DNA of 64,000 bases, taken from assembly GCA_044358835.1 (NCBI GenBank), contig JBIKNF010000002.1:124001-188000 (forward strand), in the 5' to 3' direction. Shown piece by piece: positions 35,105 through 43,972 of the stretch (its first letter is position 1; each line of letters begins with the position of its first letter). The notes below the pieces were generated by a model that saw only the letters and a list, made by a program, of their open reading frames with translations, had not been told where the DNA came from and ran no database searches. Made by a program: the position numbers and the translations under genes. This stretch comes from JAJTHC01 sp044358835 (GTDB taxonomy: Bacteria > Cyanobacteriota > Vampirovibrionia > Vampirovibrionales > JAJTHC01).

Positions 35105-36424
35105 ATGCAATCAGCCCTTCCTACACAAACCTACAGCCAAGCCGATGCCCAAAAATGGGTGGAAGCACAATTTGCGACGATTTTAGATCCGCAAAAGGCC
35201 ATGCCCCATCATTGTTCAAAAGAATCGCTTGAATTACACTGCCCCCTTCGCGAAGACGTGCTTCTCCCCGGTATTCATACCCTTGGCGTGCTGGGCGGGG
35301 GCCAACTCGGACGCTACTTCCTCATGGCGGCCAAACAACGGGGCTATTCCACCGTGTTATGGACACCAGAGCAAACACCGCCCGCCAAAGGCCTTTCAGA
35401 CCAAGTCATTCACGCCCCGTATGACGATGAAACCGCCTTGGCAGCGTTTGCCAAAACCGTTGATGCCGTAACCGTTGAATTTGAGGCCGTTCCCATTGCC
35501 ACGATGCTTGCGCTTGAATCCTTAGGCGCTCGTGTTCGTCCAGGCAGTCGTGCCATTGCCGTGTGCCAAAACCGCGCCCTAGAACGCGCGTTTTTGGTGG
35601 CAAACGGCATTGCAGTATCGCCCCATGTGGTGGTTTACCACAAGCGTGAACTTGAAATGGCCTTTTTAACCCTAGGAGAACAGCCTTGCATTGTTAAAAC
35701 CACCCGTTTTGGCTATGACGGCAAGGGTCAACGCCGCATCAGTAGCCTTGCAGAACTCAAGCAAGCGTGGAAAGATCTTGAAGGTGCGCCTGAGGCGCCC
35801 TTATTGGTTGAACATGTGATTGCCTTTAAGCGTGAAGTGTCTATTCTAATAGCGCGAGGGATTGATGGTTCTCGGCGGAACTACCCGCTGGTTGAAAATC
35901 ACCACGTTAATGGCGTGTTGAATATGTCCTTTATGCCCGCCCCTGAAACACAAGGGCATACGCTATTAGAAGCGGAAGATATTGCCAAACGCTTGGTGAA
36001 AGCCTTGAATTACGTGGGTATTTTATGTGTGGAGTTTTTTGAGTTAGAAGACGGTAGCCTGCTGGTGAACGAATTGGCGTCTCGTCCGCATAATTCTGGG
36101 CATTTTACCATTGAAGCCTGCCACGTCAGTCAATATCAGCAACAAGTCAATGCCTTAACAGGCATGCCCCTAGGCAACGCCGAAATGCACGTAAAGGCTG
36201 TTGGGCTGATGAATTTGCTTAGCAATCGTTGGAGCAAAGAAGGCGATTCACCCAATTGGCCCGAACTCCTGTTGCGTTACCCACGTTTGAGTGTACATTT
36301 GTATGGTAAAAAAGAACTGCGTCCGAATCGAAAAATGGGGCATCTCACGCTAACGAAAAAAGATACCTCTATGGTAGAATCCGCGTTTGATGAAATCAAT
36401 TCATTGCTGACTACTTACGACTAG
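35105..36424 (+). CDS. purK: N5-carboxyaminoimidazole ribonucleotide synthase
   Basis: PurK uses ATP and bicarbonate to carboxylate AIR. The chosen ATG (AAGGTG upstream; a TTG seven codons earlier is in frame) gives 439 residues. The ATP-grasp core starts at about 60 with GVLGGGQLGRYF. It contains VTVEFEAVP, the KTTRFGYDGKGQRR loop and NELASRPHNSGHFTIEAC. The roughly 55-residue N-terminal extension before the Rossmann-like start is unusual. Upstream TATACT (35054-35059) is a likely -10. Confidence 0.95.
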   Translation: MQSALPTQTYSQADAQKWVEAQFATILDPQKAMPHHCSKESLELHCPLREDVLLPGIHTLGVLGGGQLGRYFLMAAKQRGYSTVLWTPEQTPPAKGLSDQVIHAPYDDETALAAFAKTVDAVTVEFEAVPIATMLALESLGARVRPGSRAIAVCQNRALERAFLVANGIAVSPHVVVYHKRELEMAFLTLGEQPCIVKTTRFGYDGKGQRRISSLAELKQAWKDLEGAPEAPLLVEHVIAFKREVSILIARGIDGSRRNYPLVENHHVNGVLNMSFMPAPETQGHTLLEAEDIAKRLVKALNYVGILCVEFFELEDGSLLVNELASRPHNSGHFTIEACHVSQYQQQVNALTGMPLGNAEMHVKAVGLMNLLSNRWSKEGDSPNWPELLLRYPRLSVHLYGKKELRPNRKMGHLTLTKKDTSMVESAFDEINSLLTTYD

Positions 36425-36434
36425 AACGCGGGCC

Positions 36435-36953
36435 CTACGACGTTTTTTCCATCACGATTGTGCCTTCAGGCAGGGGCAAGAAGGTGCCAAGACGTTTATT
36501 TGGACTAAAGCCCATATTTTCAAAAAACATGGCGGTTTTTACTGTGGCCATTACCCCTATGCGATTTAAATAAAGGTTTTCACGTACGTAACTCAATACA
36601 TCCACCAATAAAAAACGCCCCATGCCTTCATTGCGGTGTTGAGGCGAAACCACCAAGCGATCAATCAACACAAACGTTTCTAGTTCTTCAGATTTGGGCT
36701 TGGGCACTTCAAACAAGCACATACGCGCCACGGCTAAAACGGCATAAGTTTCAGCGTGTCGAACCGTCCAATGCGTGGCGGTGTCGTCATGCGCGTCAGG
36801 TTCATGTTCCAACAAAAAGCCTTCTTCTTGCACCAGCACTTGTATGCGTAAGGCAAGCGCTTCGTTAAACAGTCGACGGTTTTCATGCAAGGTAAAGCGA
36901 TCGAGGCGGTAACGGCGAATGAATTGTGCATAGGTGTCTGATTTAGGCAACAT
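36435..36953 (-). CDS. GNAT-family N-acetyltransferase
   Basis: This 172-residue GNAT acetyltransferase has the acetyl-CoA motif A region LIDRLVVSPQHRNEGMGRFLLVDVLSY (key residues VxPxxRNEGMG). A C-terminal FFENMGFSPNKRLGTFLPLPEG follows. The start at 36953 (ATGTTGCCT) overlaps the end of the preceding BioY-like gene by 11 bp; a longer upstream frame would overlap by over 100 bp and was rejected. Third gene in a rimI/BioY-like/GNAT operon. The acceptor substrate is unknown. Confidence 0.8.
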   Translation of the reverse strand: MLPKSDTYAQFIRRYRLDRFTLHENRRLFNEALALRIQVLVQEEGFLLEHEPDAHDDTATHWTVRHAETYAVLAVARMCLFEVPKPKSEELETFVLIDRLVVSPQHRNEGMGRFLLVDVLSYVRENLYLNRIGVMATVKTAMFFENMGFSPNKRLGTFLPLPEGTIVMEKTS

Positions 36954-37728
36954 CTTCACTAAGCTCCAAAGCAGGGGGTTTCGCTCGTTCAGGACTGTAC
37001 AAAAAGAAGCGAAAGGGCATCCGCCAGGTGCGCGTTCCCCACAAAATAAGTAAAAGACCCACATAATCGTAAGGTAAGGGGAACACGGTGTGCGTCAAGC
37101 ACCACTGTGTGGCTTCAAACAACGTCATTTGTTGAAACAGCACCAACAACGCCAAACCAACGCATCCAAAAAAATGAAGGGTAAAAAGCGTCCACAACAC
37201 GAGCAAGGCACCTTTTAGACGAAGTTTCCACGGGGAACGTTTGGCCAAGGGGGATTCTTTGTTTTTTTCGCTGCGAACAGGGGCTTGATTATAGGTGTAT
37301 TTCAATAAGAACTGCCATTTTTGAGCCATGACTATAAACGCAAATAAAGATCCTAAGACATAAGCAAAAGAAGGACTTAACCAAAAAGGCCAGCTTCCAC
37401 CTTCTGCAAAAACAGGAAACACCAGAGCGCTAAGCAGTAAAAGAAGGTAGACCAGCGTGGCCAAACGCACGCCCAAGGTGCAAAATAAAAAGGCATACGC
37501 CCATAATTGAGGCGAATACGAAATACGAACAGGCAACGGCGCCCCCGCAAGTAAAGGCCAATCAAGCGGGATGAGCCCGCGCAAAAGATTAGGGAGTTCT
37601 AAAAAGCCAAGGCTGACTAAAAATAAGGCAAACGCAAAAAGCACGCACGTCAAGCCTGAAAACCATCGCCATGTGGGGGCTTGTGTGTAGGGCTTTAAGT
37701 GGGATTCTAACATTAAGGCTAGGCTCAT
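36943..37728 (-). CDS. BioY-like membrane protein
   Basis: This 261-residue membrane protein has about six hydrophobic segments. The middle (about 90-135) resembles cyanobacterial BioY, the biotin-binding S component of ECF transporters: LVYLLLLLSALVFPVFAEGG, then SPSFAYVLGSLFAF. The match covers only that region, and the C-terminal 110 residues look extra. It sits between two acetyltransferase genes, with a 4-bp ATGA overlap to rimI upstream and an 11-bp overlap to the GNAT gene. BioY is my best guess. An unrelated membrane protein is possible. Confidence 0.45.
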   Translation of the reverse strand: MSLALMLESHLKPYTQAPTWRWFSGLTCVLFAFALFLVSLGFLELPNLLRGLIPLDWPLLAGAPLPVRISYSPQLWAYAFLFCTLGVRLATLVYLLLLLSALVFPVFAEGGSWPFWLSPSFAYVLGSLFAFIVMAQKWQFLLKYTYNQAPVRSEKNKESPLAKRSPWKLRLKGALLVLWTLFTLHFFGCVGLALLVLFQQMTLFEATQWCLTHTVFPLPYDYVGLLLILWGTRTWRMPFRFFLYSPERAKPPALELSEDVA

Positions 37729-38390
37729 TGGGGCATTTCCGCCAAGTTAAGCGGGGGAAGAAAGGGCGTAAAAGCAGGGGCTTGCTTCAGTGAATGACCT
37801 TCGCACCACGCCCCGCCTGCACGTTGAATGAAGTCTTGCGCCACTTGGTTGACTAAGGCCACTTGTGGTTCGTCTCCGAGCAAGGGGGTGGTCAGTAATA
37901 GGGCGTCTTCTTGGGTGTCTTGGTAGTATCGGGGACGGGTGCCTACCATGTGAAAGCCGTATTTATAGTAAAGGTTTTGGGCAGAAAAATTACTGGCCCG
38001 TACTTCTAGAGTTAGTAAAAGCATTTGAGCCTGATATGCCAACCCGTATAAATGGCTTACCAGTAGTTCACCCAAACCCAAGCCCCGTAAAGCGGGGTGC
38101 GTGGCAAGCGTAGTAATATGGCCTTCATCCACCACAAACCACACGCCGGCATAGCCTAAGTATTGGCCTGTGGGTTGGTGAATTAACACCACGTAATGGG
38201 CCACTTGGTTACTGACTTCATTGCGAAAGGAGTCTTCATTCCAGTGGAACCTGCCAAAGGAAAGCACTTCAATGGGTAACAAAAAAGGAGCGTCGGCCTT
38301 TTCTAGGGGACGAATCAACAGTTCTTGCATCATGGTTTGACGATTTAATTCAGGGGCGCAAGGCAAGGGATATTTTTCAGCATCGTTCAT
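37725..38390 (-). CDS. rimI: Ribosomal-protein alanine N-acetyltransferase RimI-like
   Basis: RimI-type GNAT enzymes acetylate the N-terminal alanine of ribosomal protein S18. The chosen ATG at 38390 has AGGA 9-10 nt upstream (a TTG two codons earlier is in frame), giving 221 residues. Seen are the motif A ITTLATHPALRGLGLGELLVSHL and the RimI-type EVRASNFSAQNLYYKYGFHMVGTRPRYY (key residues EVRxSNxxAxxLY, GxRxxYY). A C-terminal extension of about 45 residues is extra. It heads the operon with the BioY-like and GNAT genes. A GTTACAAT box lies about 40 bp upstream. Confidence 0.85.
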   Translation of the reverse strand: MNDAEKYPLPCAPELNRQTMMQELLIRPLEKADAPFLLPIEVLSFGRFHWNEDSFRNEVSNQVAHYVVLIHQPTGQYLGYAGVWFVVDEGHITTLATHPALRGLGLGELLVSHLYGLAYQAQMLLLTLEVRASNFSAQNLYYKYGFHMVGTRPRYYQDTQEDALLLTTPLLGDEPQVALVNQVAQDFIQRAGGAWCEGHSLKQAPAFTPFLPPLNLAEMPQ

Positions 38391-38475
38391 CGGCAAGCTT
38401 CCTTCAAAGCGTTCTGGTTTTATTATTGTAACGCTTTCAAGTCACAAAGGCAAAAGCTTCTAAAGAAAGCACTGG

Positions 38476-38554
38476 AAAAGTCCAAGTCGGATGAAGCTTC
38501 AAGGGAAAACAAATGGCTTGTTTTGACAAAGAAGATTCGCCGAATTGGACTTTT
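38476..38554 (-). repeat. Large nested inverted repeat (about 79 nt) after upp
   Basis: The outer arms AAAAGTCCAA (38476-38485) and TTGGACTTTT (38545-38554) pair perfectly. Internal pairs TCGG/CCGA, GAA/TTC and CTTC/GAAG extend the stem to about 21 pairs with small mismatches. The apex holds a separate hairpin AAAACAA-ATGGC-TTGTTTT (38506-38524). It begins 10 bp beyond the upp stop, so it may end upp transcription. Its size and two-tier shape are unusual for a terminator. Confidence 0.75.
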
Positions 38555-38564
38555 GCAGGGCTTT

Positions 38565-39224
38565 CTATAAGGTGCCAAAGGTACGATCGCCCGCGTCTCC
38601 TAGCCCTGGGACGATGTAACCCTTTTCATTTAAATGCGAATCAATGGCTGCGGTAATAATGTTGACCTGAGGCAGGTGACCTTGCAGATGCTCTACCCCT
38701 TCAGGAGAAGCCAACAAGCAGATAAAATGAATATGGGCTTCCTTCACCCCTTGAGCCTTGAGCACTTCAATCGCTGAAACCGCAGAACCGCCTGTTGCCA
38801 GCATGGGATCCAACACCAAAACATGGGCCTTACTATAATCAAAAGAATGGGTGGAAAACTTGTTGTAATAGGTCATTGGTTCAAGGGTTTCTTCATTACG
38901 GGCTAAGCCCAAGTGGAATACACTGGCTTCAGGCAACCATTCTAACGCCAAATCAGTCCACACAAGGCCAGCCCTTAAAATAGGCACAATTAACAAAGGG
39001 ACTTCTGCATTACGCACCAGCACCGTGGTTTCTTCTAAAGGCGTTTTTACGGAAACTGCCACACACGGCAAATGTTCAGTCGCATGACTTAGCAACACAT
39101 GGCCGACTTGACGCATGGCCAAGCGAAACAAGGCAGGGGGGGTAGTTTCATTGCGAATGTTGGCTAAGGCATGACTCACCACAGCATGTTGATTTAAATT
39201 AAGTACAGCAGTTTTGGCTTGCAT
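38565..39224 (-). CDS. upp: Uracil phosphoribosyltransferase
   Basis: Upp salvages uracil to UMP with PRPP. The chosen ATG (39224; GGAA at about 9 nt) gives 219 residues. Seen are VPILRAGLVWTDLALEWLPEA (about 79-99), HLGLARNEETLEP, the PRPP loop VLDPMLATGGSA (about 134-145) and the C-terminal PGLGDAGDRTFGTL, the uracil-binding ending. The length is normal. It is probably monocistronic, with the large hairpin immediately after the stop. Confidence 0.96.
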   Translation of the reverse strand: MQAKTAVLNLNQHAVVSHALANIRNETTPPALFRLAMRQVGHVLLSHATEHLPCVAVSVKTPLEETTVLVRNAEVPLLIVPILRAGLVWTDLALEWLPEASVFHLGLARNEETLEPMTYYNKFSTHSFDYSKAHVLVLDPMLATGGSAVSAIEVLKAQGVKEAHIHFICLLASPEGVEHLQGHLPQVNIITAAIDSHLNEKGYIVPGLGDAGDRTFGTL

Positions 39225-39310
39225 GAACGACATTTCCACTTTTTGTAGCAACTTTTGGTAACAGTGTTATTCTATGCCAGAACAGAGAAAAAGTCTAATG
39301 GCTTGACATG

Positions 39311-39952
39311 CTAAGTGACAAACCCACGAGGATCTGCCCCAACAACACGATTCAACGCCGCGGCGTTTTGCGTGCACGTATTCGGCACTAAAGTCCCTAA
39401 ACTACGCACCCGATCGTTTTCATAAAGGTATAGACCCACACTGTCATTATTACCTGAAACACGACTGTCGGGGTCATACAAAAAACGAAAGGCCCGTTGT
39501 TCGGGGTTCACACAATCCGCAAACGCAGCATTTGCAAACGCTTGACTTTCTACCACTAAAGTTCCCCCAAAAGGTAGGGTGTACGCGTTGGTTCCTGCCG
39601 CAGTAAGCGTAAAAGTCATGGTCGTGCCTGCTTCATTGGCTTCATCAAGGGGCGGGGCATCAAGGGTAATTCTACCAGTGGTTAAACGTCTAGAAAACGT
39701 CATATTTTCAACCACATTAAGCGCTGTGGCCACATTGACGTCACTACGGCGTTTAAAAGTCGACATGGCATTGGCCAGTTCAACTTGCATGCGTCTAATT
39801 TTGGCACCATTGGCACCTTCCGTAGAGTTTTGCACCGAAGATAAAATCATGGGCGTTGAAATGGCAATCAACGTACCCGTTAAAACGAGAGATACCATCG
39901 CTTCTGAAAGCGTAAACGCATTTTTGAGTGGCGGAACGATCGTACTTGGCAT
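39311..39952 (-). CDS. Type IV prepilin-like protein
   Basis: This 213-residue protein has a prepilin-type N-terminus: short basic leader ending KNA, then FTLSEAMVSLVLTGTLIAIS, with Glu at +5. The hydrophobic helix (about 13-38) is followed by a polar domain ending in a two-Cys region (CVNPEQRAF... and PNTCTQN). The residue before the cleavage point is Ala rather than the usual Gly. No pilus assembly genes are nearby. A second protein with the same KNAFTL start is at 57153. The role, pilus or pseudopilus, is unknown. Confidence 0.75.
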   Translation of the reverse strand: MPSTIVPPLKNAFTLSEAMVSLVLTGTLIAISTPMILSSVQNSTEGANGAKIRRMQVELANAMSTFKRRSDVNVATALNVVENMTFSRRLTTGRITLDAPPLDEANEAGTTMTFTLTAAGTNAYTLPFGGTLVVESQAFANAAFADCVNPEQRAFRFLYDPDSRVSGNNDSVGLYLYENDRVRSLGTLVPNTCTQNAAALNRVVGADPRGFVT

Positions 39953-40031
39953 ATAAAATCCTTTAATGATGTTTTTTTACGTGTATCGGTCTACTTGTTC
40001 TAAAACTTCAAGAATTTAACGTATTTGTAAC

Positions 40032-40066
40032 AAAAACCGCTTTCTCCAATAAAAAGAAAGCGGTTT
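40032..40066 (-). terminator. Rho-independent terminator of glnA
   Basis: The perfect 12-bp stem AAACCGCTTTCT (40034-40045) / AGAAAGCGGTTT (40055-40066) has a 9-nt loop. On the minus strand it ends in a T-run, about 25 bp after the glnA stop. Confidence 0.9.
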
Positions 40067-40089
40067 GATGTTAGGTTGCAAGCACAGAA

Positions 40090-41442
40090 CTACATGTACT
40101 GTTCAATTTCCCATGAAGACACATAGGTGCGGAAGCTGTCCCATTCAGCATTTTTGGCTTTTAAGAACTCATCATAAATGTGTTCACCAAGGGCTTGGCG
40201 CGCAATTTTGCTTTTTTTGTACAAATGTAACGCTTCATTTAAACTACCGGGTAAAGAGGCGATGCCGTATTCTTTACGTTCGGCTTCATCCAACTTGTAG
40301 ATGTTGAGCTGAGTCGTATTGGGGCAAACCGTTTTGTTTTTAATGCCATCTAAGCCGGCTTGCAACATAACCGCAAACGCAAGGTAGGGATTGGCCGCCG
40401 TGTCAGGCGAACGCAACTCAATGCGGGTGCCCGCACCGCGCTTAGCGGGTACACGAACCAACGCCGAACGATTCGCTGTTGACCACGCCACATACACAGG
40501 GGCTTCATAGCCAGGTACCAAACGCTTGTAGCTATTGACGGTAGGGTTAGAAACCGCCGTAAAGCCTTGAACATGCTCTAAAATACCTGCCACAAAGTGA
40601 TGCGCTGTTTCTGAAAGCTGATGCTCCCCTTCTGGATCGTAAAACAGGTTTTCGCCTTCAAGGCTTGCTAAGGACATATTACAGTGCATGCCTGAACCAT
40701 TGACGCCAAACACGGGTTTAGGCATAAAAGTGGCGTGCAAGCCGTATTTAGACGCAATTTTACGTGTGGCGATTTTCACGTTAATGACGTTGTCGGCTTG
40801 GCGAAGGGCGTTGTCATAACGAAAATCAATTTCATGCTGACCTTCGGCCACTTCATGGTGATCCGCTTCCATGTAAAAGCCCAATTCAAGCAAGTAATCC
40901 ACAATTTCAGAACGCACATGTTCGCCCAAATCGTCAGGGGCTAAATCATAGTAGCCGGCGCTGTCATGAGTTTCAAGGGTGGGTTTACCATCGGCGTCTT
41001 TTTTGAACAAGAAGAACTCGAGTTCAGGGCCGACGTTGAAAATGTAGCCTAACTCTCTGGCTTCTTTTAAAACACGTTGCAAGTTACCACGGGGGCATCC
41101 TTCAAAGACGGTGCCATCTGGGTTGTGGATGTTACACATGACTCGAGCCGTCACGCGTTCACCATCACGCGCTACAGGTAAGACTTGAAAGGTGTCTAAA
41201 TCAGGAAAGAAGGCCATATCACTGGTTTCAATGGTTCTAAAGCCTTGAATGGAAGAGCCGTCCAACAAAATTTCATTGTTTAGGGCTTTTTCAAGTTGAG
41301 CCACATGAATGGACATATGCTTAGGGCGTCCGTTAATGTCCACAAATTGTAAGCACACTTGGCTGACCTTCTTGGCTTGCGCTTCTTTTAAAATATCGTC
41401 AATGCTACGGCTTTTGGAAAGCACGCTTAAAGTCATCATCAT
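40090..41442 (-). CDS. glnA: Glutamine synthetase, type I (alpha-like)
   Basis: GlnA condenses glutamate and ammonia with ATP. The chosen ATG (GGAG at 8 nt upstream) gives 450 residues. Seen are LDGSSIQGF, the VGPELEFFLF metal ligands, GSGMHCNMSL, KRLVPGYEAPVYVAWS and RIELRSPDTAANPYLAFAV. The length (about 445) and ending RTYVSSWEIEQYM fit the GSI-alpha type of Gram-positive bacteria. The region of the E. coli adenylylation Tyr is replaced (NIYKLDEAERKEYGI). So control by adenylylation is unlikely, and feedback control is plausible. No NtcA site (GTA-N8-TAC) was found upstream. Confidence 0.96.
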   Translation of the reverse strand: MMMTLSVLSKSRSIDDILKEAQAKKVSQVCLQFVDINGRPKHMSIHVAQLEKALNNEILLDGSSIQGFRTIETSDMAFFPDLDTFQVLPVARDGERVTARVMCNIHNPDGTVFEGCPRGNLQRVLKEARELGYIFNVGPELEFFLFKKDADGKPTLETHDSAGYYDLAPDDLGEHVRSEIVDYLLELGFYMEADHHEVAEGQHEIDFRYDNALRQADNVINVKIATRKIASKYGLHATFMPKPVFGVNGSGMHCNMSLASLEGENLFYDPEGEHQLSETAHHFVAGILEHVQGFTAVSNPTVNSYKRLVPGYEAPVYVAWSTANRSALVRVPAKRGAGTRIELRSPDTAANPYLAFAVMLQAGLDGIKNKTVCPNTTQLNIYKLDEAERKEYGIASLPGSLNEALHLYKKSKIARQALGEHIYDEFLKAKNAEWDSFRTYVSSWEIEQYM

Positions 41443-41629
41443 AAAATAATCTCCACACAAAAACACGGATAATGCGTCTAAAGCGTTGCTAATGGCGAAT
41501 GGTTAAATTAAGGGTGTTGTCCAAAAGGGCTACGCTTTTTAACGTTACCTAAAGTCTAACATAAATTACGAAAAAGACTAGCCAACTTCCCTAAAAAGTT
41601 ACGAATCCTACCGCCAACCCAAACCCGCC

Positions 41630-43519
41630 TTAAGACGTTTTGATCCATACACTTTCAACATTATGCAAAGCCCCGCCTAATGGTGTGACCTCTACATTCT
41701 TTAAGTCGTTTCGTACCGCCATAAGCACTTTGCCAGTAAACAAATACACCATGGGGCTTTCATCATACAAAATCGCTTGAATCTCGTCATAATACGGTTT
41801 TCGTTTTTTAAACTCAAACTCGCTGGTTCCAAGGTCATAGAGCCTGTCTATCTTCGCTTCAAAGGGGTACAAATCCCTGGCTGGTGCGCTTAATTGTTCT
41901 GTGGGACGCTGGTTAAACAAGTGTAAGGCCGCATTACTTTTAAACACATTCGCCCCCTGATGCGGTTCTAAATTACTGCCCCCACTCAAGCCCATCACCA
42001 TGGCTTGCCAACGGCCTGTTTTCATACGATCCACCAGCGTGTTGAACTCCACAGGTTGAAGGCTAAGCTGAATGCCCAAGGCTTTGTAGTCGTGCTGTAA
42101 CTGCACCAAAGCCGATTCACGATCGCTATTGCCTGAATTGGTCACCACCGTAAAGGCCACACGATTGCCACGATCGTCATAGAGTTCATGCTTGGCGTTT
42201 AATCGAAACCCATTGGCCTTTAGAAGGCTTTTCGCTTTTTTTAAATCATAGGGGTTTTGACGCGCCACCCCTTGATTCAAGTAAATACTATTTAAACCCA
42301 TGCTACTGAGTAATGGTGTTCCTAGCCCTTTTAGCACATTTTCCACCATTTGCGGACGGTTTACCGCCACATTCAAGGCTTGGCGAAACCCCTTATTTTG
42401 AAACCATCGTAATAAGGTGGGGTCCATAATCGGGTGGCCATTGGCGTCTTTTCGAGTATTGAGATTAAAGGCCATAAAAGTGGTACCATCCGCAGGCCCG
42501 AGATCCATCAGTTTGAAGGAAGGGGATTTCAAACGTTGCAAGCGTCCTAAGTTTTGGGGGGTGCCTGAATGGGTGTGCAACGCCCCTTGTTCAAACAACA
42601 ACTGAATGTTGCTCATATCTTTAGCAAACGTCATGACTTCACGTTCCAAATACGGCAGGCGCTCGCCCTGTTGATTCACCACATAATAATAGGGATTGCG
42701 TTTGAAAATAATGCGTTCTTTCGATTGATATTTTTCGAGCATCCATGGCCCGCAGGAAACAAAACGTTCAGGGTGTTGTTCAGCGTCTTGAGTGGACCAC
42801 GCCGCCCCAAAGGCGTCTTCACCGCCCTTTTTTAGGATCGGTTCAAAAATATGCTTGGGGGCAATGGCTTGCCCCAAGTTCAGTAATAACGGCGAGTACG
42901 GACGCTTGCTCGTTACTTCAAGCGTCTGCGCATCGATTTTTCGCATACGGGGAAAATCACCATCAACAAGCAGGATGTCTCGCGTACTGGGGTTGCCCAA
43001 GCCTTTTTGAATGATGACATTCCACGTAAACAGTAGATCATCCACCGTGAGGGGATGCCCATCGCTCCATTTTAAGCCCTTACGAAACGTCAAACGAATA
43101 TGTGTTTTGTCAGGCAAAATGGTATACGATTTCGCCACCCACGGTACAATCTGCCCCGTATACGGATTGCTTTGCACCGGTTGACACGTTAATAAACTAG
43201 CAATTGAAGAAGAGGTGCCGTCAAAGCTAGCCCAAGGATTTAAGGTTTTAGGGCCTTCGCCCAACGCTGCTTGGTACAAGGTGCCCCCAAATTGCCCAAG
43301 GGGGTAGGGGGATTCGATAAGTTCTTCGCCGTTTAGGGTAACGTCCTTATAAAATTGGGGGATGCTTGGACGATACGTGGTAATCGGGTTCAAGCCTTCT
43401 GTTGAAAGCGCTTTAGAATGGGGCGTTTGAAACGTGGAAGATCCGTAAAGCAACAGGCCCCCTGTGATTAGCGCTATGAATCCGACGCGTTGTAGGAAAG
43501 GGATCGTCCAAATGTTCAT
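41630..43519 (-). CDS. Extracellular solute-binding protein, family 5 (peptide/oligopeptide type)
   Basis: This 629-residue SBP_bac_5 protein captures peptides or similar ligands for an ABC transporter. An N-terminal hydrophobic segment (about 13-30) acts as signal or membrane anchor. The fold shows FRKGLKWSDGHPLTVDDLLFTWN (key residues WSDGxxLTxxD), FVSCGPWMLEKYQ with FKRNPYY, and RQALNVAVNRPQMVENVL. No lipobox Cys is seen. The usual dpp/opp permease and ATPase genes are not in the window, so partners must be elsewhere. An extended -10 (TGATACAAT, minus strand, about 43584-43592) lies upstream. Confidence 0.9.
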   Translation of the reverse strand: MNIWTIPFLQRVGFIALITGGLLLYGSSTFQTPHSKALSTEGLNPITTYRPSIPQFYKDVTLNGEELIESPYPLGQFGGTLYQAALGEGPKTLNPWASFDGTSSSIASLLTCQPVQSNPYTGQIVPWVAKSYTILPDKTHIRLTFRKGLKWSDGHPLTVDDLLFTWNVIIQKGLGNPSTRDILLVDGDFPRMRKIDAQTLEVTSKRPYSPLLLNLGQAIAPKHIFEPILKKGGEDAFGAAWSTQDAEQHPERFVSCGPWMLEKYQSKERIIFKRNPYYYVVNQQGERLPYLEREVMTFAKDMSNIQLLFEQGALHTHSGTPQNLGRLQRLKSPSFKLMDLGPADGTTFMAFNLNTRKDANGHPIMDPTLLRWFQNKGFRQALNVAVNRPQMVENVLKGLGTPLLSSMGLNSIYLNQGVARQNPYDLKKAKSLLKANGFRLNAKHELYDDRGNRVAFTVVTNSGNSDRESALVQLQHDYKALGIQLSLQPVEFNTLVDRMKTGRWQAMVMGLSGGSNLEPHQGANVFKSNAALHLFNQRPTEQLSAPARDLYPFEAKIDRLYDLGTSEFEFKKRKPYYDEIQAILYDESPMVYLFTGKVLMAVRNDLKNVEVTPLGGALHNVESVWIKTS

Positions 43520-43583
43520 CGCTTTGCTCTGTTGTTGTTTTAGCGCCTTTTTTTAGGAAAAGGGGGCAGGAGTGAATGAGAGT

Positions 43584-43592
43584 ATTGTATCA
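43584..43592 (-). promoter_or_regulatory. Extended -10 TGATACAAT for the solute-binding protein gene
   Basis: Read on the minus strand, TGATACAAT is about 65 bp before the start codon and follows an A-run. Confidence 0.5.
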
Positions 43593-43727
43593 TTTTTTTT
43601 GAAAAGCGTGTGGACTAGCACAAAAAAAAGGGGCGCGGGTGTTTATGCTGATATAGGACGGAAGAAAAGACAACCCATTTAGTAGCCATTGCATTCATCA
43701 GTAGCACACAGGGCAGGAGGACTTCAA

Positions 43728-43916
43728 ATGACTTCTATTGCATCTAGTAATAGTTTTACATCATTCTTAAATCCAACCGCTTCAAATGCCACGGCGAATC
43801 AGATCACAGCACCGCTAAGACCAGACGTTATTACCGCGTTACAAAAAAAACGTGGGCCGGAAGATGTTACGGTCATTATCGGACCCAATAGTAAATCATG
43901 GACTGTCAAGGTTTAA
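43728..43916 (+). CDS. 62-residue hypothetical protein
   Basis: ATG at 43728 follows a near-perfect ribosome-binding site (AGGAGG, 8-nt spacing), the strongest in the window. The 62 residues begin with a Ser/Thr/Asn-rich part (MTSIASSNSFTSFLNPTAS) and end in a short strand-like VTVIIGPNSKSWTVKV. No membrane segment is seen. The DNA is AT-rich. A larger orphan gene starts 57 bp downstream and a terminator follows both, so they form a small two-gene unit. No family is known. Confidence 0.6.
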   Translation: MTSIASSNSFTSFLNPTASNATANQITAPLRPDVITALQKKRGPEDVTVIIGPNSKSWTVKV

Positions 43917-43972
43917 GTTCTTGTTTATGTAGAAGAAGAACAATCAATTCAAACAAAGAAGAAGAGACATTT

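Noticed and set aside
41443..41629. Glutamine riboswitch or NtcA site upstream of glnA
   Set aside because: Neither the glnA RNA core nor GTA-N8-TAC could be found on the minus strand.
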